Part shown: piece by piece, positions 8,442-17,450 of the stretch
Layout of the letters: the number at the start of each line of letters is the position of its first letter
Numbering within the stretch: position 1 is the first letter of the stretch
DNA from: Domibacillus robiginosus
Lineage (GTDB): Bacteria; Bacillota; Bacilli; Bacillales; Domibacillaceae
Reading direction: 5' to 3'
NCBI RefSeq assembly: GCF_000966195.1
Contig: NZ_LAHL01000005.1
Coordinates: forward strand, 121,297-185,296
Length of the DNA stretch: 64,000 nucleotides
The notes under the pieces: generated by a model
The model's database searches: none
What the model saw: only the letters and a program-made list of their open reading frames with translations
Told to the model about the DNA's origin: nothing
Made by a program: the position numbers and the translations under genes

Positions 8442-9854
8442 ATGAAAAAAATCATTAAAAATGGTGTGATTGTCACAGCAGCAGATCAATATGAAGCAGA
8501 TTTGCTTATTGAAAACGGCAAAATTACCAAGATTGGTGCCCGGCTTGATGATGAAGCAGATGAAGTGATCGATGCAAAAGGTGCTTACATTTTCCCTGGC
8601 GGTATTGATCCGCACACGCATCTTGATATGCCATTTGGCGGAACGGTTACAGCTGATGATTTCGAAACGGGTACAATCGCCGCGGCATTTGGCGGCACAA
8701 CGACCGTGATTGACTTCTGCCTGACAAACAAAGGAGAGCCGCTGCAAGAAGCAATCCATACGTGGCATGAGAAATCAAAGGATAAAGCGGTTATCGACTA
8801 TGGCTTCCACCTCATGATTGGAGAAGTAAACGATGCGGTGCTGGCTGAAATTCCAGAGGTCATTGAAAGGGAAGGCATTACGTCCTTTAAGGTATTTATG
8901 GCGTATAAAAATGTTTTCCAGGCGGATGACGCAACACTTTTTCGCACGCTGCTGACAGCAAAAGAACACGGCGCTCTCGTCATGGTGCATGCGGAAAACG
9001 GCGACGTGATTGATTATCTTGTGACCGATGCACTGGAAAAAGGACATACCGAGCCCATTTATCATGCGCTCACACGCCCTCCGGAAGTAGAAGGGGAAGC
9101 GACCGGGCGGGCAGCCGCGCTGACCGGTCTTGCCAATTCCCAGCTGTATGTTGTCCATGTGTCATGTGCTGAAGCGGCACATAAAATTGCAGAAGCACGC
9201 CAAAAAGGCTTCCAAGTCTGGGGCGAAACATGTCCGCAATATTTGCTTCTCGACCAGCATGATTTGGAAAAGCCGGACTTTGAAGGCGCTAAATACGTCT
9301 GGTCACCGCCGCTCCGTGAAAAATGGAATCAGGATGTGCTGTGGGACGCATTAAAAAACGGCCAGCTGCAGACGATTGGTTCTGATCAGTGCTCGTTTAA
9401 CTTTAACGGACAGAAAGATCTCGGCAGGGAGGATTTCACCAAAATTCCAAACGGCGGTCCGATCATCGAAGACCGGTTCAGCCTCCTGTTTTCAGAAGGA
9501 GTGAAAAAAGGGCGCATTTCCATCAACCAATTCGTGGATCTCGTTTCGACCCGGTCAGCGAAATTGTTTGGCTTGTTTCCGCAAAAAGGGACGATCGCCA
9601 TCGGCAGTGACGCAGATATCGTCATTTTTGATCCAAACAAAGAACGGGTCATTTCCGCCCAGACGCATCACATGAATGTAGATTACAGTGCGTTTGAAGG
9701 AATGAAGGTAACCGGTGAACCGGTTTCCGTGCTCTCACGCGGCGAGTTTGTAGTCCGGGAAGGCGAGTTTACCGGCAAGCCGGGAAGCGGACAATACATT
9801 AAGCGAAGCCGATACAGCAGTACACAGGCACGTCAGGCGGTTACTGCTCCATAA
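8442..9854 (+). CDS. hydA: dihydropyrimidinase
   Basis: About 470 residues of the amidohydrolase superfamily; it opens 5,6-dihydrouracil or dihydrothymine to the N-carbamoyl beta-amino acid. Visible metal ligands: GGIDPHTHLDM (two His), the carboxylated-lysine segment TSFKVFMAYKN, VHAENGD and VVHVSC (His), and GSDQCSF (Asp). ATG 8442 is preferred because AAGGAG (8427-8432) lies 9 nt upstream; the in-frame ATG 8436 is only 3 nt from it. It sits directly after preA in the operon. D-hydantoinases are the same family, but the PreTA neighbours make dihydropyrimidine the natural substrate. Confidence 0.9.
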   Translation: MKKIIKNGVIVTAADQYEADLLIENGKITKIGARLDDEADEVIDAKGAYIFPGGIDPHTHLDMPFGGTVTADDFETGTIAAAFGGTTTVIDFCLTNKGEPLQEAIHTWHEKSKDKAVIDYGFHLMIGEVNDAVLAEIPEVIEREGITSFKVFMAYKNVFQADDATLFRTLLTAKEHGALVMVHAENGDVIDYLVTDALEKGHTEPIYHALTRPPEVEGEATGRAAALTGLANSQLYVVHVSCAEAAHKIAEARQKGFQVWGETCPQYLLLDQHDLEKPDFEGAKYVWSPPLREKWNQDVLWDALKNGQLQTIGSDQCSFNFNGQKDLGREDFTKIPNGGPIIEDRFSLLFSEGVKKGRISINQFVDLVSTRSAKLFGLFPQKGTIAIGSDADIVIFDPNKERVISAQTHHMNVDYSAFEGMKVTGEPVSVLSRGEFVVREGEFTGKPGSGQYIKRSRYSSTQARQAVTAP

Positions 9855-9882
9855 TCATCCATTGAAAGAGGAGGAATCACGA

Positions 9883-11361
9883 ATGAAAGAGCCCAGCCGT
9901 TATTTGAAATCGCCGGATTTATTGCCAATTGCCCATCAGGACCGCAAAATCGGTACGTTTGGTTTTGCACTGATATGGATTGGGATGGCGGTTGTGTTAG
10001 CTGCTTTTGCTATTGGGGGAGCAGCAGTTGAACAAATGCCGCTTTCATGGGTGCTTGCCGCTTCTTTTATCGGCTGTGTGCTGATTGGCTCTTTTATTTC
10101 AATTATCGCCGATATTGGTATTGAGCATGGATTGTCTTTCCCCGTTTATATGCGGGCTCCGTTTGGAACAATCGGTACACATATACCGTCAGCGATCCGC
10201 GGCATTGCGGCATCTATGTGGTTTGGAATCAACACTTATTTTGGGGCGCTGGCGATCAACGGCATTTTAAATGTCCTGTTTGGCTTTGATAACTGGTTCA
10301 TCTGCTTTTTAGCGTTTGTCGCGGTGCAGGTGGCCAATACGATTATCGGCATCAAATCGATTGAGAAATTTGCAGATTTGGCAGCACCGGTTATCATTTT
10401 AATTTCGATTTGGATGTACATTACACTCTCCGACCAGGCAGCTGCAGCGGATAAAAACGTTTGGTCCTGGGTGGAGAATCCGCTCAGCGGCGGCCTGCTG
10501 TTTAATGCGTTTATGGTCGTTATTCTGGCCAATATGGGATACTGGTCCACGCTTGCTGCTGATATCTCATCGATTTCCCGCTTTATTCAAGCGCCACAGT
10601 TTGAACAAAACTGGTTTAAGCGCAACAAAAGTGTTCTTGTCGGCAGTTTAATTGCCATGCCGATTACACAAACATTCGTCGTTGCTATCGGGGGCGTAGC
10701 ATTTATTGCAGTCGGCAACTACGATCCGGTGGCCGCTTTGCAGGAAGCATCAAGTGGAATTGTGCTGGCTATTCTTCTGCTACTGATCGTATTTGCCCAG
10801 TGGTCTACAAACACAGCGGCCAATCTTGTACCAGCGGCCACCGTTTTTTCAAACATAGGCGGGCCGAAAGTACCTTTTTATGCAGGGGTGCTCGCAGCTG
10901 GAATCATTGGCATGGTGACACAGCCGTGGAATTTATTCAACATACTTATGCCATTTCTGCTCATTATGGGCGGTGTGCTTTCCGCCATTGTCGGCATTTT
11001 GTTTGCTGACTACTACTTAATCCGTAAGCGCCGCGTGAATGTACCGGACTTATTTGAAATGGATGGGCAGTACCGGTACCATTACGGTGTTAACTGGGCT
11101 GGGATTATTTCCTGGATAATAGGCGGGGCACTTGCGATTATATTTTCCACGTATTCGTTTTTTATTGGCTTTGCAGTCGGCGCCGCCGCTTATTATGTAT
11201 TAGCGAAGTTTTGGTGGTTCCAAACCTACAAGCAGGCTGAACTCGAAGATCCGAGTGATGAGAAATATCTTGGTGTAACAGTTGGTCGTGATTGGGTTAT
11301 TCTTCCAGAAAGGGAGGCAGCGGCCGATGAAATGGTGCCTGCTGCCAATGAAAAATTGTAA
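9883..11361 (+). CDS. NCS1-family nucleobase permease
   Basis: About 492 residues with some twelve hydrophobic segments, the size and start pattern of nucleobase:cation symporter-1 proteins (N-terminal SPDLLPIAHQDRKIGTFGFALIWIGMA). Members import uracil, thymine, cytosine, allantoin or hydantoins; the operon points to uracil or thymine. The AGAGGAGG block places the start at ATG 9883 rather than the TTG at 9862. The C-terminal tail is charged and cytoplasmic. It lies between hydA and the last enzymes, so uptake and breakdown are made together. Confidence 0.85.
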   Translation: MKEPSRYLKSPDLLPIAHQDRKIGTFGFALIWIGMAVVLAAFAIGGAAVEQMPLSWVLAASFIGCVLIGSFISIIADIGIEHGLSFPVYMRAPFGTIGTHIPSAIRGIAASMWFGINTYFGALAINGILNVLFGFDNWFICFLAFVAVQVANTIIGIKSIEKFADLAAPVIILISIWMYITLSDQAAAADKNVWSWVENPLSGGLLFNAFMVVILANMGYWSTLAADISSISRFIQAPQFEQNWFKRNKSVLVGSLIAMPITQTFVVAIGGVAFIAVGNYDPVAALQEASSGIVLAILLLLIVFAQWSTNTAANLVPAATVFSNIGGPKVPFYAGVLAAGIIGMVTQPWNLFNILMPFLLIMGGVLSAIVGILFADYYLIRKRRVNVPDLFEMDGQYRYHYGVNWAGIISWIIGGALAIIFSTYSFFIGFAVGAAAYYVLAKFWWFQTYKQAELEDPSDEKYLGVTVGRDWVILPEREAAADEMVPAANEKL

Positions 11362-11376
11362 AAGAGGTGGGAGACG

Positions 11377-11637
11377 ATGTCTGATTATAAAGAATTTGTA
11401 AAAGAAAAGGAAGCCATCGACGCCCTCATTGACGACGGCTACCGGATCATTGCAGTAAAGGAAACGTTAGAAGGAGATTTTACTGAATTTGAACGGCATC
11501 TGGAACGAAAGGAACTACACCTTTTAACAGCAGAAGCGCGTAAATATATAGGGACACTCATTGTGGAAGCGAAAAGGAGGAAGCATATTGATTCGTACGG
11601 AGGAACATACGAGCAAGCTGGTACAGCAGGATCGTGA
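11377..11637 (+). CDS. small uncharacterised protein in the pyrimidine-degradation operon
   Basis: 86 residues, not recognised. It is charged and helical (YKEFVKEKEAIDALIDDGYRIIAVKETLEGD), without cysteines or membrane segments. ATG 11377 follows AGAGGTGGGAG. Its last 50 bases overlap the start of the aminotransferase gene, so the two are tightly coupled. It may be an accessory or regulatory subunit of a neighbouring enzyme; nothing in the sequence tells which. Confidence 0.7.
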   Translation: MSDYKEFVKEKEAIDALIDDGYRIIAVKETLEGDFTEFERHLERKELHLLTAEARKYIGTLIVEAKRRKHIDSYGGTYEQAGTAGS

Positions 11638-12937
11638 CCATCTTTGGCACGCGATGGCGAAATTTAGTGAGGAAACAGCTCCTTTACTGGCTGTCATCGG
11701 TGATGGAGCCTGGTTTCAAGCCGCAGATGGAAACCGGTATATGGATGGTGTTTCGGGTCTCTGGTGCTTGAATCTTGGCCATGGCCGACAAGAAATTGCC
11801 CAGGCTGTGTATGATCAGTTAATGAACGTTTCGTATTTTCCGCTCACAATGAGCCATGAGCCGGCTGTAGAGCTGGCCGCGAAATTGAGCGGCTTGCTTG
11901 GCGCACCGTACACAACGTTTTTTACATGCAGCGGTTCTGAAGCGAATGAGGCGGCTTTTAAAATTGCCCGGCAGTACCATGCTCAAACCGGTCATCCGGA
12001 AAAAACGAAAATTATTTCCCGCTACCGGGCGTATCATGGTTCAACACTGGGTGCGCTGAGCGCCACAGCCCAGGCAAATCGAAAGTTGAAATACGGAGCG
12101 GGGGCACCAGGGTTTCTTCATATACCACCACCGTATTCTTACCGCCCGTCGTTTCCGGATGACATCGCTGCAGCAGATCACCTGGAAAAAGTGATCGAAT
12201 GGGAAGGTGCTGATACCATTGCCGCTGTAATTATGGAGCCGTTTGTTTCTGGAGGCGGCGTATTGATTCCATCGCCAGCGTATTTACAGCGGGTCGCCGA
12301 TATTTGCCAGAAGCATAAGGTGCTGCTTATTGCCGATGAAGTAGTATCCGGTTTTGGCCGCACCGGGAAAATGTTCGGGTTTATGCATTCAAAAGGCGTA
12401 CAGCCGGATATTGTGACCATGGCAAAAGGCTTAACGGCTGGCTGTATGCCGCTTGGGGCAACGGCGGTTCGAGCTCATCTTTATGATGCATTTAAAGGAG
12501 CAGAAGGCGGTACGCATTTCCGGCATGTCTCCACATTTGGAGGACATCCCGCTTCCTGTGCTGCGGCATTGAAAACGATTGAGATTTTGGAAGAGGAACA
12601 CATTCCAAAGCGTGTCGCCAGGCTAAGTGATGGGATCATGAAAGAACTGTACAAGCTGGAGTCCTGTCCGATCGTCGGAGAGGTGCGCGGGATTGGTTTT
12701 CTGTATGGCATTGAAATCGTACAGGATCAGCACACGAAGGAGCCGGCATCAGAGGAAACGATGGTGGCGATCGCCAGCGCATGCAAAGCAAAAGGGCTGA
12801 TTATTGGCCGGAACGGTGATACGGTACCCGGCTTTCAAAACATTCTCATTATCGCACCACCTCTTTCTTCAACAGAAGAAGATTTACGTTTCTTAATGAA
12901 TACGGTCAAAACAGCTGTAGAAGAAAGAGTCTCATAA
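11588..12937 (+). CDS. class III omega-aminotransferase, probably beta-alanine:pyruvate
   Basis: 449 residues of PLP fold-type I. Motifs: CSGSEANEAAFK, the RYRAYHGSTLGALSATA segment, ADEVVSGFGRTGKMFG with the cofactor Asp, and the catalytic lysine in TMAKGLTAGCMPLGA. TTG 11588 is the start because AAAAGGAGG ends 7 nt before it; the upstream TTG 11561 has no site. In this operon it should move the amino group of beta-alanine (or 3-aminoisobutyrate) to pyruvate, giving malonate semialdehyde, the exit step of the pathway. Confidence 0.85.
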   Translation: MIRTEEHTSKLVQQDRDHLWHAMAKFSEETAPLLAVIGDGAWFQAADGNRYMDGVSGLWCLNLGHGRQEIAQAVYDQLMNVSYFPLTMSHEPAVELAAKLSGLLGAPYTTFFTCSGSEANEAAFKIARQYHAQTGHPEKTKIISRYRAYHGSTLGALSATAQANRKLKYGAGAPGFLHIPPPYSYRPSFPDDIAAADHLEKVIEWEGADTIAAVIMEPFVSGGGVLIPSPAYLQRVADICQKHKVLLIADEVVSGFGRTGKMFGFMHSKGVQPDIVTMAKGLTAGCMPLGATAVRAHLYDAFKGAEGGTHFRHVSTFGGHPASCAAALKTIEILEEEHIPKRVARLSDGIMKELYKLESCPIVGEVRGIGFLYGIEIVQDQHTKEPASEETMVAIASACKAKGLIIGRNGDTVPGFQNILIIAPPLSSTEEDLRFLMNTVKTAVEERVS

Positions 12938-12989
12938 TGCCTATTTTTTAAAGCAATAAGCAAGTGCTGTTGTAAATTCATTATCACTG

Positions 12990-13053
12990 AAAAGTTTGCT
13001 GGCTGAGTGCCTTAGTGAATGTGGCTAAGTGCATAGTCCGCAAACTTTTTTTG
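12990..13053 (+). terminator. terminator with a long internal stem after the pyrimidine operon
   Basis: AAAAGTTTGC (12990-12999) pairs with GCAAACTTTT (13040-13049) and a T run follows. The 40-base insert contains a further short stem (CTTAG/CTAAG). The long insert is unusual for an intrinsic terminator. Confidence 0.7.
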
Positions 13054-13073
13054 TAAAGAAACCCATCTATTTT

Positions 13074-13319
13074 TCAAAGGAAAAATAAAGCATGCAGTGT
13101 AACCAGCCCGGCAGTTCCGACAGCGGGAACAATTTTCAACGCCATCAAGCCGCCTTTTACGGAAACAATTGAATCGAGCGGATCTTTTGCAGGTGAGGCC
13201 AGAAGATGAATAAAGCGATTCCAGCGTGTTGTTTTTATTGGGAAATCCGGAACGTCTACATCATATTCATCCAGTTTGGAACGCAGATAAGGCTCCTCTT
13301 TTAATGGGTCATGATCCAT
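13074..13319 (-). CDS. small membrane protein downstream of an ECF sigma factor
   Basis: 81 residues: an acidic cytoplasmic N-terminus (YLRSKLDEYDVDVPDFP) and one hydrophobic stretch near the C-terminus (LMALKIVPAVGTAGLVTLHALFFL). Its start overlaps the end of the sigma gene by 11 bases. ECF sigma factors are commonly followed by a membrane anti-sigma factor, and the topology fits, but there is no zinc motif and the family is not recognised. The anti-sigma role is inference. Confidence 0.65.
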   Translation of the reverse strand: MDHDPLKEEPYLRSKLDEYDVDVPDFPIKTTRWNRFIHLLASPAKDPLDSIVSVKGGLMALKIVPAVGTAGLVTLHALFFL

Positions 13320-13845
13320 CGAAATCTCCCTCCAATTCTTTTTTTAATTGCCGTATCGCTCTGTGTAGGCGGGATTTAACAGTACCTGCCGGAATATCAA
13401 GAATCCGCGCGATTTCCTTTTGGGGCATGTCATGATAATAAAATAGCAACACGACAGCGCGCTCGATGTCGGGCAGTTTTGCTACAGCGTCTCTTACGGT
13501 CATCCGATTAATGTGCTGGGATTCCTCTTTTGCCCGCGGCACGAGAAAAGGCAGCAGGCTTTGGAATTTTTTACGACGGTTTAATTTAGTCACCATCAGC
13601 CGGTAGGCAATTTGAAAAAGATACGATTTCAGCTTTCCCTTTTCGGGGGCGTAGTTCTGTTTATGATCCTGCAATTTCATAAATGTATCCTGCACGATAT
13701 CAATGCTTAGCTGCTCATCTCTTGTATAACGGAAAATGAACGAATACAGTGGTTGTTTCAAACGTCCATATAGTTTTTCAAGCGCTTCTTTGTCGCCTTT
13801 TTGGTAAGCGGCCATCCATTCTTCTTCATGGTTGTTCAATGTCAT
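13309..13845 (-). CDS. ECF-type RNA polymerase sigma factor
   Basis: 178 residues. Region 2 is YSFIFRYTRDEQLSIDIVQ followed by DTFMKLQD. Region 4 is a clear helix-turn-helix, MPQKEIARILDIPAGTVKSR, then LHRAIRQLKKEL. Length and layout fit group 4 (ECF) sigma factors. The ATG touches its GGGGAG site, so the TTG two codons later (13839) may be the real start. It is coupled to genes on both sides: the upstream membrane protein overlaps it by 20 bases and the downstream one by 11. The target regulon cannot be read from the window. Confidence 0.85.
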   Translation of the reverse strand: MTLNNHEEEWMAAYQKGDKEALEKLYGRLKQPLYSFIFRYTRDEQLSIDIVQDTFMKLQDHKQNYAPEKGKLKSYLFQIAYRLMVTKLNRRKKFQSLLPFLVPRAKEESQHINRMTVRDAVAKLPDIERAVVLLFYYHDMPQKEIARILDIPAGTVKSRLHRAIRQLKKELEGDFDGS

Positions 13846-14203
13846 CTCCCCAGCGCTCTTTAATTGCCTTCAACGTAATAGATACTCTGCTGATCAAATA
13901 AAGGATCGTAACAATCGACCAGGCCTGCGATTGATTTGTGAAAAATTGGACGTACACATTTTCAACTGTTTTACCGCTGGAGATTAAAAAATTTAAAGCC
14001 TGGACGCAAATAATCGTATAAACAGCCAGACAAAGCGTCAAGGTATCAAATACATTCCATCTTACATATAAAGTCGTTTTCTTATAATTGATTTTACCAT
14101 TTTCCCGGACGACGTACTTCCGGTCCATTGGAATCGCAATAGCTAAAATAATTGCCATCAAAACACCTGCCACAATCAGTGAAACAATCCAACCTATATC
14201 CAT
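13826..14203 (-). CDS. multi-pass membrane protein upstream of the sigma gene
   Basis: 125 residues from the ATG at 14203, which has GGGAG 8 nt upstream. There are three hydrophobic spans: IGWIVSLIVAGVLMAIILAI, TLTLCLAVYTIICVQALNFL, and SIVTILYLISRVSI. It overlaps the sigma gene, so it belongs to the same operon. It could act as signal sensor or anchor for the sigma system, but no family is recognised. Confidence 0.65.
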   Translation of the reverse strand: MDIGWIVSLIVAGVLMAIILAIAIPMDRKYVVRENGKINYKKTTLYVRWNVFDTLTLCLAVYTIICVQALNFLISSGKTVENVYVQFFTNQSQAWSIVTILYLISRVSITLKAIKERWGDDIEQP

Positions 14204-14428
14204 TTTTAACACTCCCTGTTTTTAGTTGTTACTTACTATACAACTGAAGGACCAGTAAGGTTCATTTAAATGTAACTATTTTTTAAATTCAGTTGATCCA
14301 ATCCATTTTGTGTGAGATTTCCTTCCAGTATTTGAAAAGAAAAAGGGTGAATGTGATAAGCTGAAACCAATTTTACGTGGTGGTATGTGTCTGCTGGAGA
14401 AATGAATAGGGAAATGGAGGCTGAGAGA

Positions 14429-14941
14429 ATGAAAAGAAGGGGATATCGCGGAGTGAGCTTTGAGGAAGCGGAGCGTGCAGTAGCTAATCAGCGCTATGAG
14501 CGGATGGAAAAGCGGCAGTTCGCCGGCGGCATTCAGGCGCGTTCCATTTTTGGGCCCGGACTTTATTTGATCAGCGACGCGGAGCTAGCCGCCCAGTATG
14601 CTTTTTGCCATGCGGAGGTGGACGGAAGCGGACGTGCGGCAGTGCTGAGACAGGATGTCCAGCTTGAGCGCCCATTTTTTATCAACTGCCGGTACAGCGA
14701 AATACAGCTTCGGCAAGACGCGCTTGAATGGAAATACAGAGGGCTGGCTCTGCCAAATGTGCGTCCGGCATACATTCACACATGGCTCGGCCGCGTGACA
14801 AAAGATTATCTTCTTGCTCACTCGTTTGACAGCATTGTGTATCATGTAGATGATACGGTGATTTATTACGTAGCGTATTTTCAAGAAAAGCAAATCGAGC
14901 GTATTTATTTAGAATTTGCTTTTACAATGAATGGTGTGTAA
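14429..14941 (+). CDS. possible ADP-ribosyltransferase-fold protein
   Basis: 170 residues from ATG 14429, chosen because GGAGG lies 9 nt upstream; in-frame GTG 14387 and ATG 14402 are alternatives. The N-terminus has YRGVSFEEAERAV, then SIFGPGLYLISDAELAAQYA. This GPGLYL-(S/T)D-x-A-x-x-YA pattern recurs in PARP-like and RES/DUF3990-like ADP-ribosyltransferase folds, where it forms the NAD-binding part. A late segment, FDSIVYHVDDTVIYYVAYFQEKQI, sits where such proteins place their last catalytic strand, but the usual Glu is Tyr here. It has its own upstream region and no antitoxin-like partner. The fold is an inference from motifs; activity is unknown. Confidence 0.6.
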   Translation: MKRRGYRGVSFEEAERAVANQRYERMEKRQFAGGIQARSIFGPGLYLISDAELAAQYAFCHAEVDGSGRAAVLRQDVQLERPFFINCRYSEIQLRQDALEWKYRGLALPNVRPAYIHTWLGRVTKDYLLAHSFDSIVYHVDDTVIYYVAYFQEKQIERIYLEFAFTMNGV

Positions 14942-15015
14942 AACAGTTTGTTCAAGCGTAAAAGTCCATTCTTTTGATACAATAAGAAAAAGAATGGGTA
15001 AAGGAAGTGGCGCGT

Positions 15016-15903
15016 ATGATCAGACGGACTTTGCTGTTGTTCTTTTTTCTTATCGGCAGTATCGCCGGGCCTGGACAGGCGGCGGCCTTGAATTATGTGG
15101 CAATTGGAGATTCCCTTGCTGCCGGTCAAACCCCAAAACGGGAAATCGGTGCAGGATACACCGATATGATTGCACTTGCTATCCGACCGGATGCTTATTC
15201 AAAAGCACTGTCTGTTCCCGGCTACACAGTGAGTCAGGTGATCAGCCAGGTAGAGAGTGAGGCAGGAAAAAAAGCGATTCGATCCGCTGATTTAATTACC
15301 ATCTCAGCCGGTGCAAACGATTTGCTGCCGCTTATTCAAAACGATCCAAAGCGAGGTCTGCTTACTTTTAATGCCGTAACAGCAGCTTTTGCCCTGAACG
15401 GAGTAAGAGAAAATTACGCTGTACTGCTTGAAAAAATCAAGGCGCTCAATCCGGATGCAAAGGTATATGCAATGGGTTATTATTTTCCATATCCTCATGT
15501 GTTTGACCAGCATAAGCCGGCGGTCAATAAACAGCTGGATATACTCAACCAGATTATCGAGCAGGAAGCAGAGGAGGCCGGAGCGGTGTTCGTTCCCGTA
15601 GCCGATCGCTTTGGGCTGGATGGCGTGCAATATTTGCCGAATCCGGGAGATGTGCATCCAAATGGAGCCGGCTATCTTCAAATGGCAAATGCCTTTTTGG
15701 ATATTTATGCTCCGGGAACAAAGCTGCCTGTCTCAATTTTGGAGAAGCTGCCCGAGCCCGTTTCGCTGGCGGACTTGATAAAACAGCGGCAAAAAGCAAG
15801 CGAGCGTGAATCAAAGGCCAGACAGGAAGAAAAAGAAGCAACCGGTCAAACAGCAGCAGTAAAAGGGTGTACGAAGGAAGAAGTGTACGCTGCCATGCTG
15901 TAA
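15016..15903 (+). CDS. secreted SGNH/GDSL-family lipase or esterase
   Basis: About 295 residues. An N-terminal signal peptide (RRTLLLFFFLIGSIAGPGQAA) precedes the catalytic core. SGNH blocks are visible: GDSLAAG (nucleophile Ser), ISAGANDLL (Asn), and DVHPNGAGYLQMA (catalytic Asp and His). ATG 15016 has AAAGGAAG 8 nt upstream; the GTG at 15007 overlaps that site. The C-terminal 40 residues are rich in Lys, Glu and Gln. It should act outside the membrane on acyl esters of lipids or wall polymers; substrate unknown. Confidence 0.85.
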   Translation: MIRRTLLLFFFLIGSIAGPGQAAALNYVAIGDSLAAGQTPKREIGAGYTDMIALAIRPDAYSKALSVPGYTVSQVISQVESEAGKKAIRSADLITISAGANDLLPLIQNDPKRGLLTFNAVTAAFALNGVRENYAVLLEKIKALNPDAKVYAMGYYFPYPHVFDQHKPAVNKQLDILNQIIEQEAEEAGAVFVPVADRFGLDGVQYLPNPGDVHPNGAGYLQMANAFLDIYAPGTKLPVSILEKLPEPVSLADLIKQRQKASERESKARQEEKEATGQTAAVKGCTKEEVYAAML

Positions 15904-15926
15904 TGATCAGAAAATAGCATAAAAAA

Positions 15927-15970
15927 ACAAAAGCGTTCACGAATATGCGTATTCGTAAACGCTTTTGTTC
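15927..15970. terminator. bidirectional terminator between convergent genes
   Basis: A 19-bp stem with one mismatch runs from 15927-15945 to 15950-15968 around TGCG, with A and T runs outside. It serves the esterase (plus) and the transporter (minus). Confidence 0.9.
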
Positions 15971-15971
15971 A

Positions 15972-17315
15972 TTATATTTGTAATTGGCTCATTGTATAAA
16001 CGAATACGATTGCGATCGTAATGGGCACAATCCAGCGCATCAGTGGAAGCCAGTACGTGTAAGTAGAACCAAGGCGTCCTGCATTTAGCTCGTATTGCTC
16101 CTTTACAATAGACCGATCCATCCGCCAGGCAATAAACAGCGCAATCAGCAGGTTCCCAAGCGGCAGCAGAATATTACTGACAAGATAGTCGGTCATGTCA
16201 AAAATGTTGCGTCCGAAGTAAGAAATGTCACCGAGTGTACTGAAAGAAAGCGCCGCAGGAATACCTGCCAGAAAAACAATAATACCGGCCAGGAGTGAGG
16301 CTTTTTTCCGCGATGCTGCCTCGCCTTTTGTAAAAGCGGCCGTGATAATTTCAAGCAAGCTGAAGGAAGAAGTAAGCGTCGCAAACAAAAACAGCAGTAA
16401 AAACATAAATAAAAACAATTCGCCAAAAGGCATTTGTGAAAAAACAGCCGGCAGTACAACGAATAGGAGTCCCGGTCCTTCCGCTGGCTCCAGGCCGAAT
16501 GCGAAAACGGCCGGGAAGATCGCGAGCCCTGCTAAAATAGAAACAAAAATATTCATAATGGCTACGGAACCAGCAGATGAAGGGATGCTGATGTCTTTGC
16601 CCAGGTAAGAGCTGTAAGTGACCATACAAGAGAATCCGACAGCCAGCGAGAAAAACGAATGGCCGAGCGCATACAGCACAGCTTCTGCGTTAATCTTTGA
16701 AAAATCCGGCTGCAGAAAAAAGGAAATACCCTCCATCGCCCCGTCCAAAGTCAGGGAACGAATGACTAAAATAATAAAGAAAATAAACAAAAGGGGCATC
16801 ATATATTTGCTGGCAAACTCGATCCCTTTTTGAACACCTGCAGCAATGACAATTATATTCAACAGCATAAAAAGGGCATGGCCGCCAATCGTCAGCCAGC
16901 CATTTTCGGTCATGGCACCAAATAGGGCCCCGGGTTCACCACTGCCAATTACGCCGCCGTAGAGGGCACGAACCGTATAAATGAGCACCCAGCCGCCAAC
17001 CACACTGTAAAACGACAGCAATAAAAAGCAGCCGACAACACCCATTTTACCTGTAAGTGTCCAAAAAGAAGCTGGTGCCAATTTTTTATATGCACCAACC
17101 GCTTCCCGACCGGAACCGCGTCCAATAATAAATTCTGAAATTAACATGGGCAGTCCGATCACAAGCGTAAAAAGAATGAATAAAAGCAAAAAAGCGCCAC
17201 CGCCGCTTTGGCCGGTTACGTAAGGGAATTTCCAGATTGCGCCTAGTCCGATTGCCGCACCGGCTGAGGACAAAATAAAGCCGATTTTCGACGACCATTG
17301 TTCCTGTTTTTCCAA
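15972..17315 (-). CDS. sodium-dependent neurotransmitter-symporter family transporter
   Basis: About 447 residues with eleven or so membrane spans, as in bacterial NSS (SNF) amino-acid:Na+ symporters. The family signature GAAIGLGAIWKFPYVTGQSG is at the N-terminus and forms the sodium and substrate site in TM1. The start is placed at the TTG at 17315 because GGAGG lies 8 nt upstream (TTGGAGGCAAAACAATTG); the frame is open to 17336. The substrate, likely an amino acid, cannot be told from sequence. Confidence 0.87.
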   Translation of the reverse strand: MEKQEQWSSKIGFILSSAGAAIGLGAIWKFPYVTGQSGGGAFLLLFILFTLVIGLPMLISEFIIGRGSGREAVGAYKKLAPASFWTLTGKMGVVGCFLLLSFYSVVGGWVLIYTVRALYGGVIGSGEPGALFGAMTENGWLTIGGHALFMLLNIIVIAAGVQKGIEFASKYMMPLLFIFFIILVIRSLTLDGAMEGISFFLQPDFSKINAEAVLYALGHSFFSLAVGFSCMVTYSSYLGKDISIPSSAGSVAIMNIFVSILAGLAIFPAVFAFGLEPAEGPGLLFVVLPAVFSQMPFGELFLFMFLLLFLFATLTSSFSLLEIITAAFTKGEAASRKKASLLAGIIVFLAGIPAALSFSTLGDISYFGRNIFDMTDYLVSNILLPLGNLLIALFIAWRMDRSIVKEQYELNAGRLGSTYTYWLPLMRWIVPITIAIVFVYTMSQLQI

Positions 17316-17450
17316 TTGTTTTGCCTCCAATAACAAGTCAGTTTGTTATTTTACTATAGCACGAAACAGCGTTAACAGCTGAATATATTTTCAAAGCGGA
17401 TGGAATCGTTTATAATGAGGAAATTAAATCGAAAAACTGGAGTGTACATA

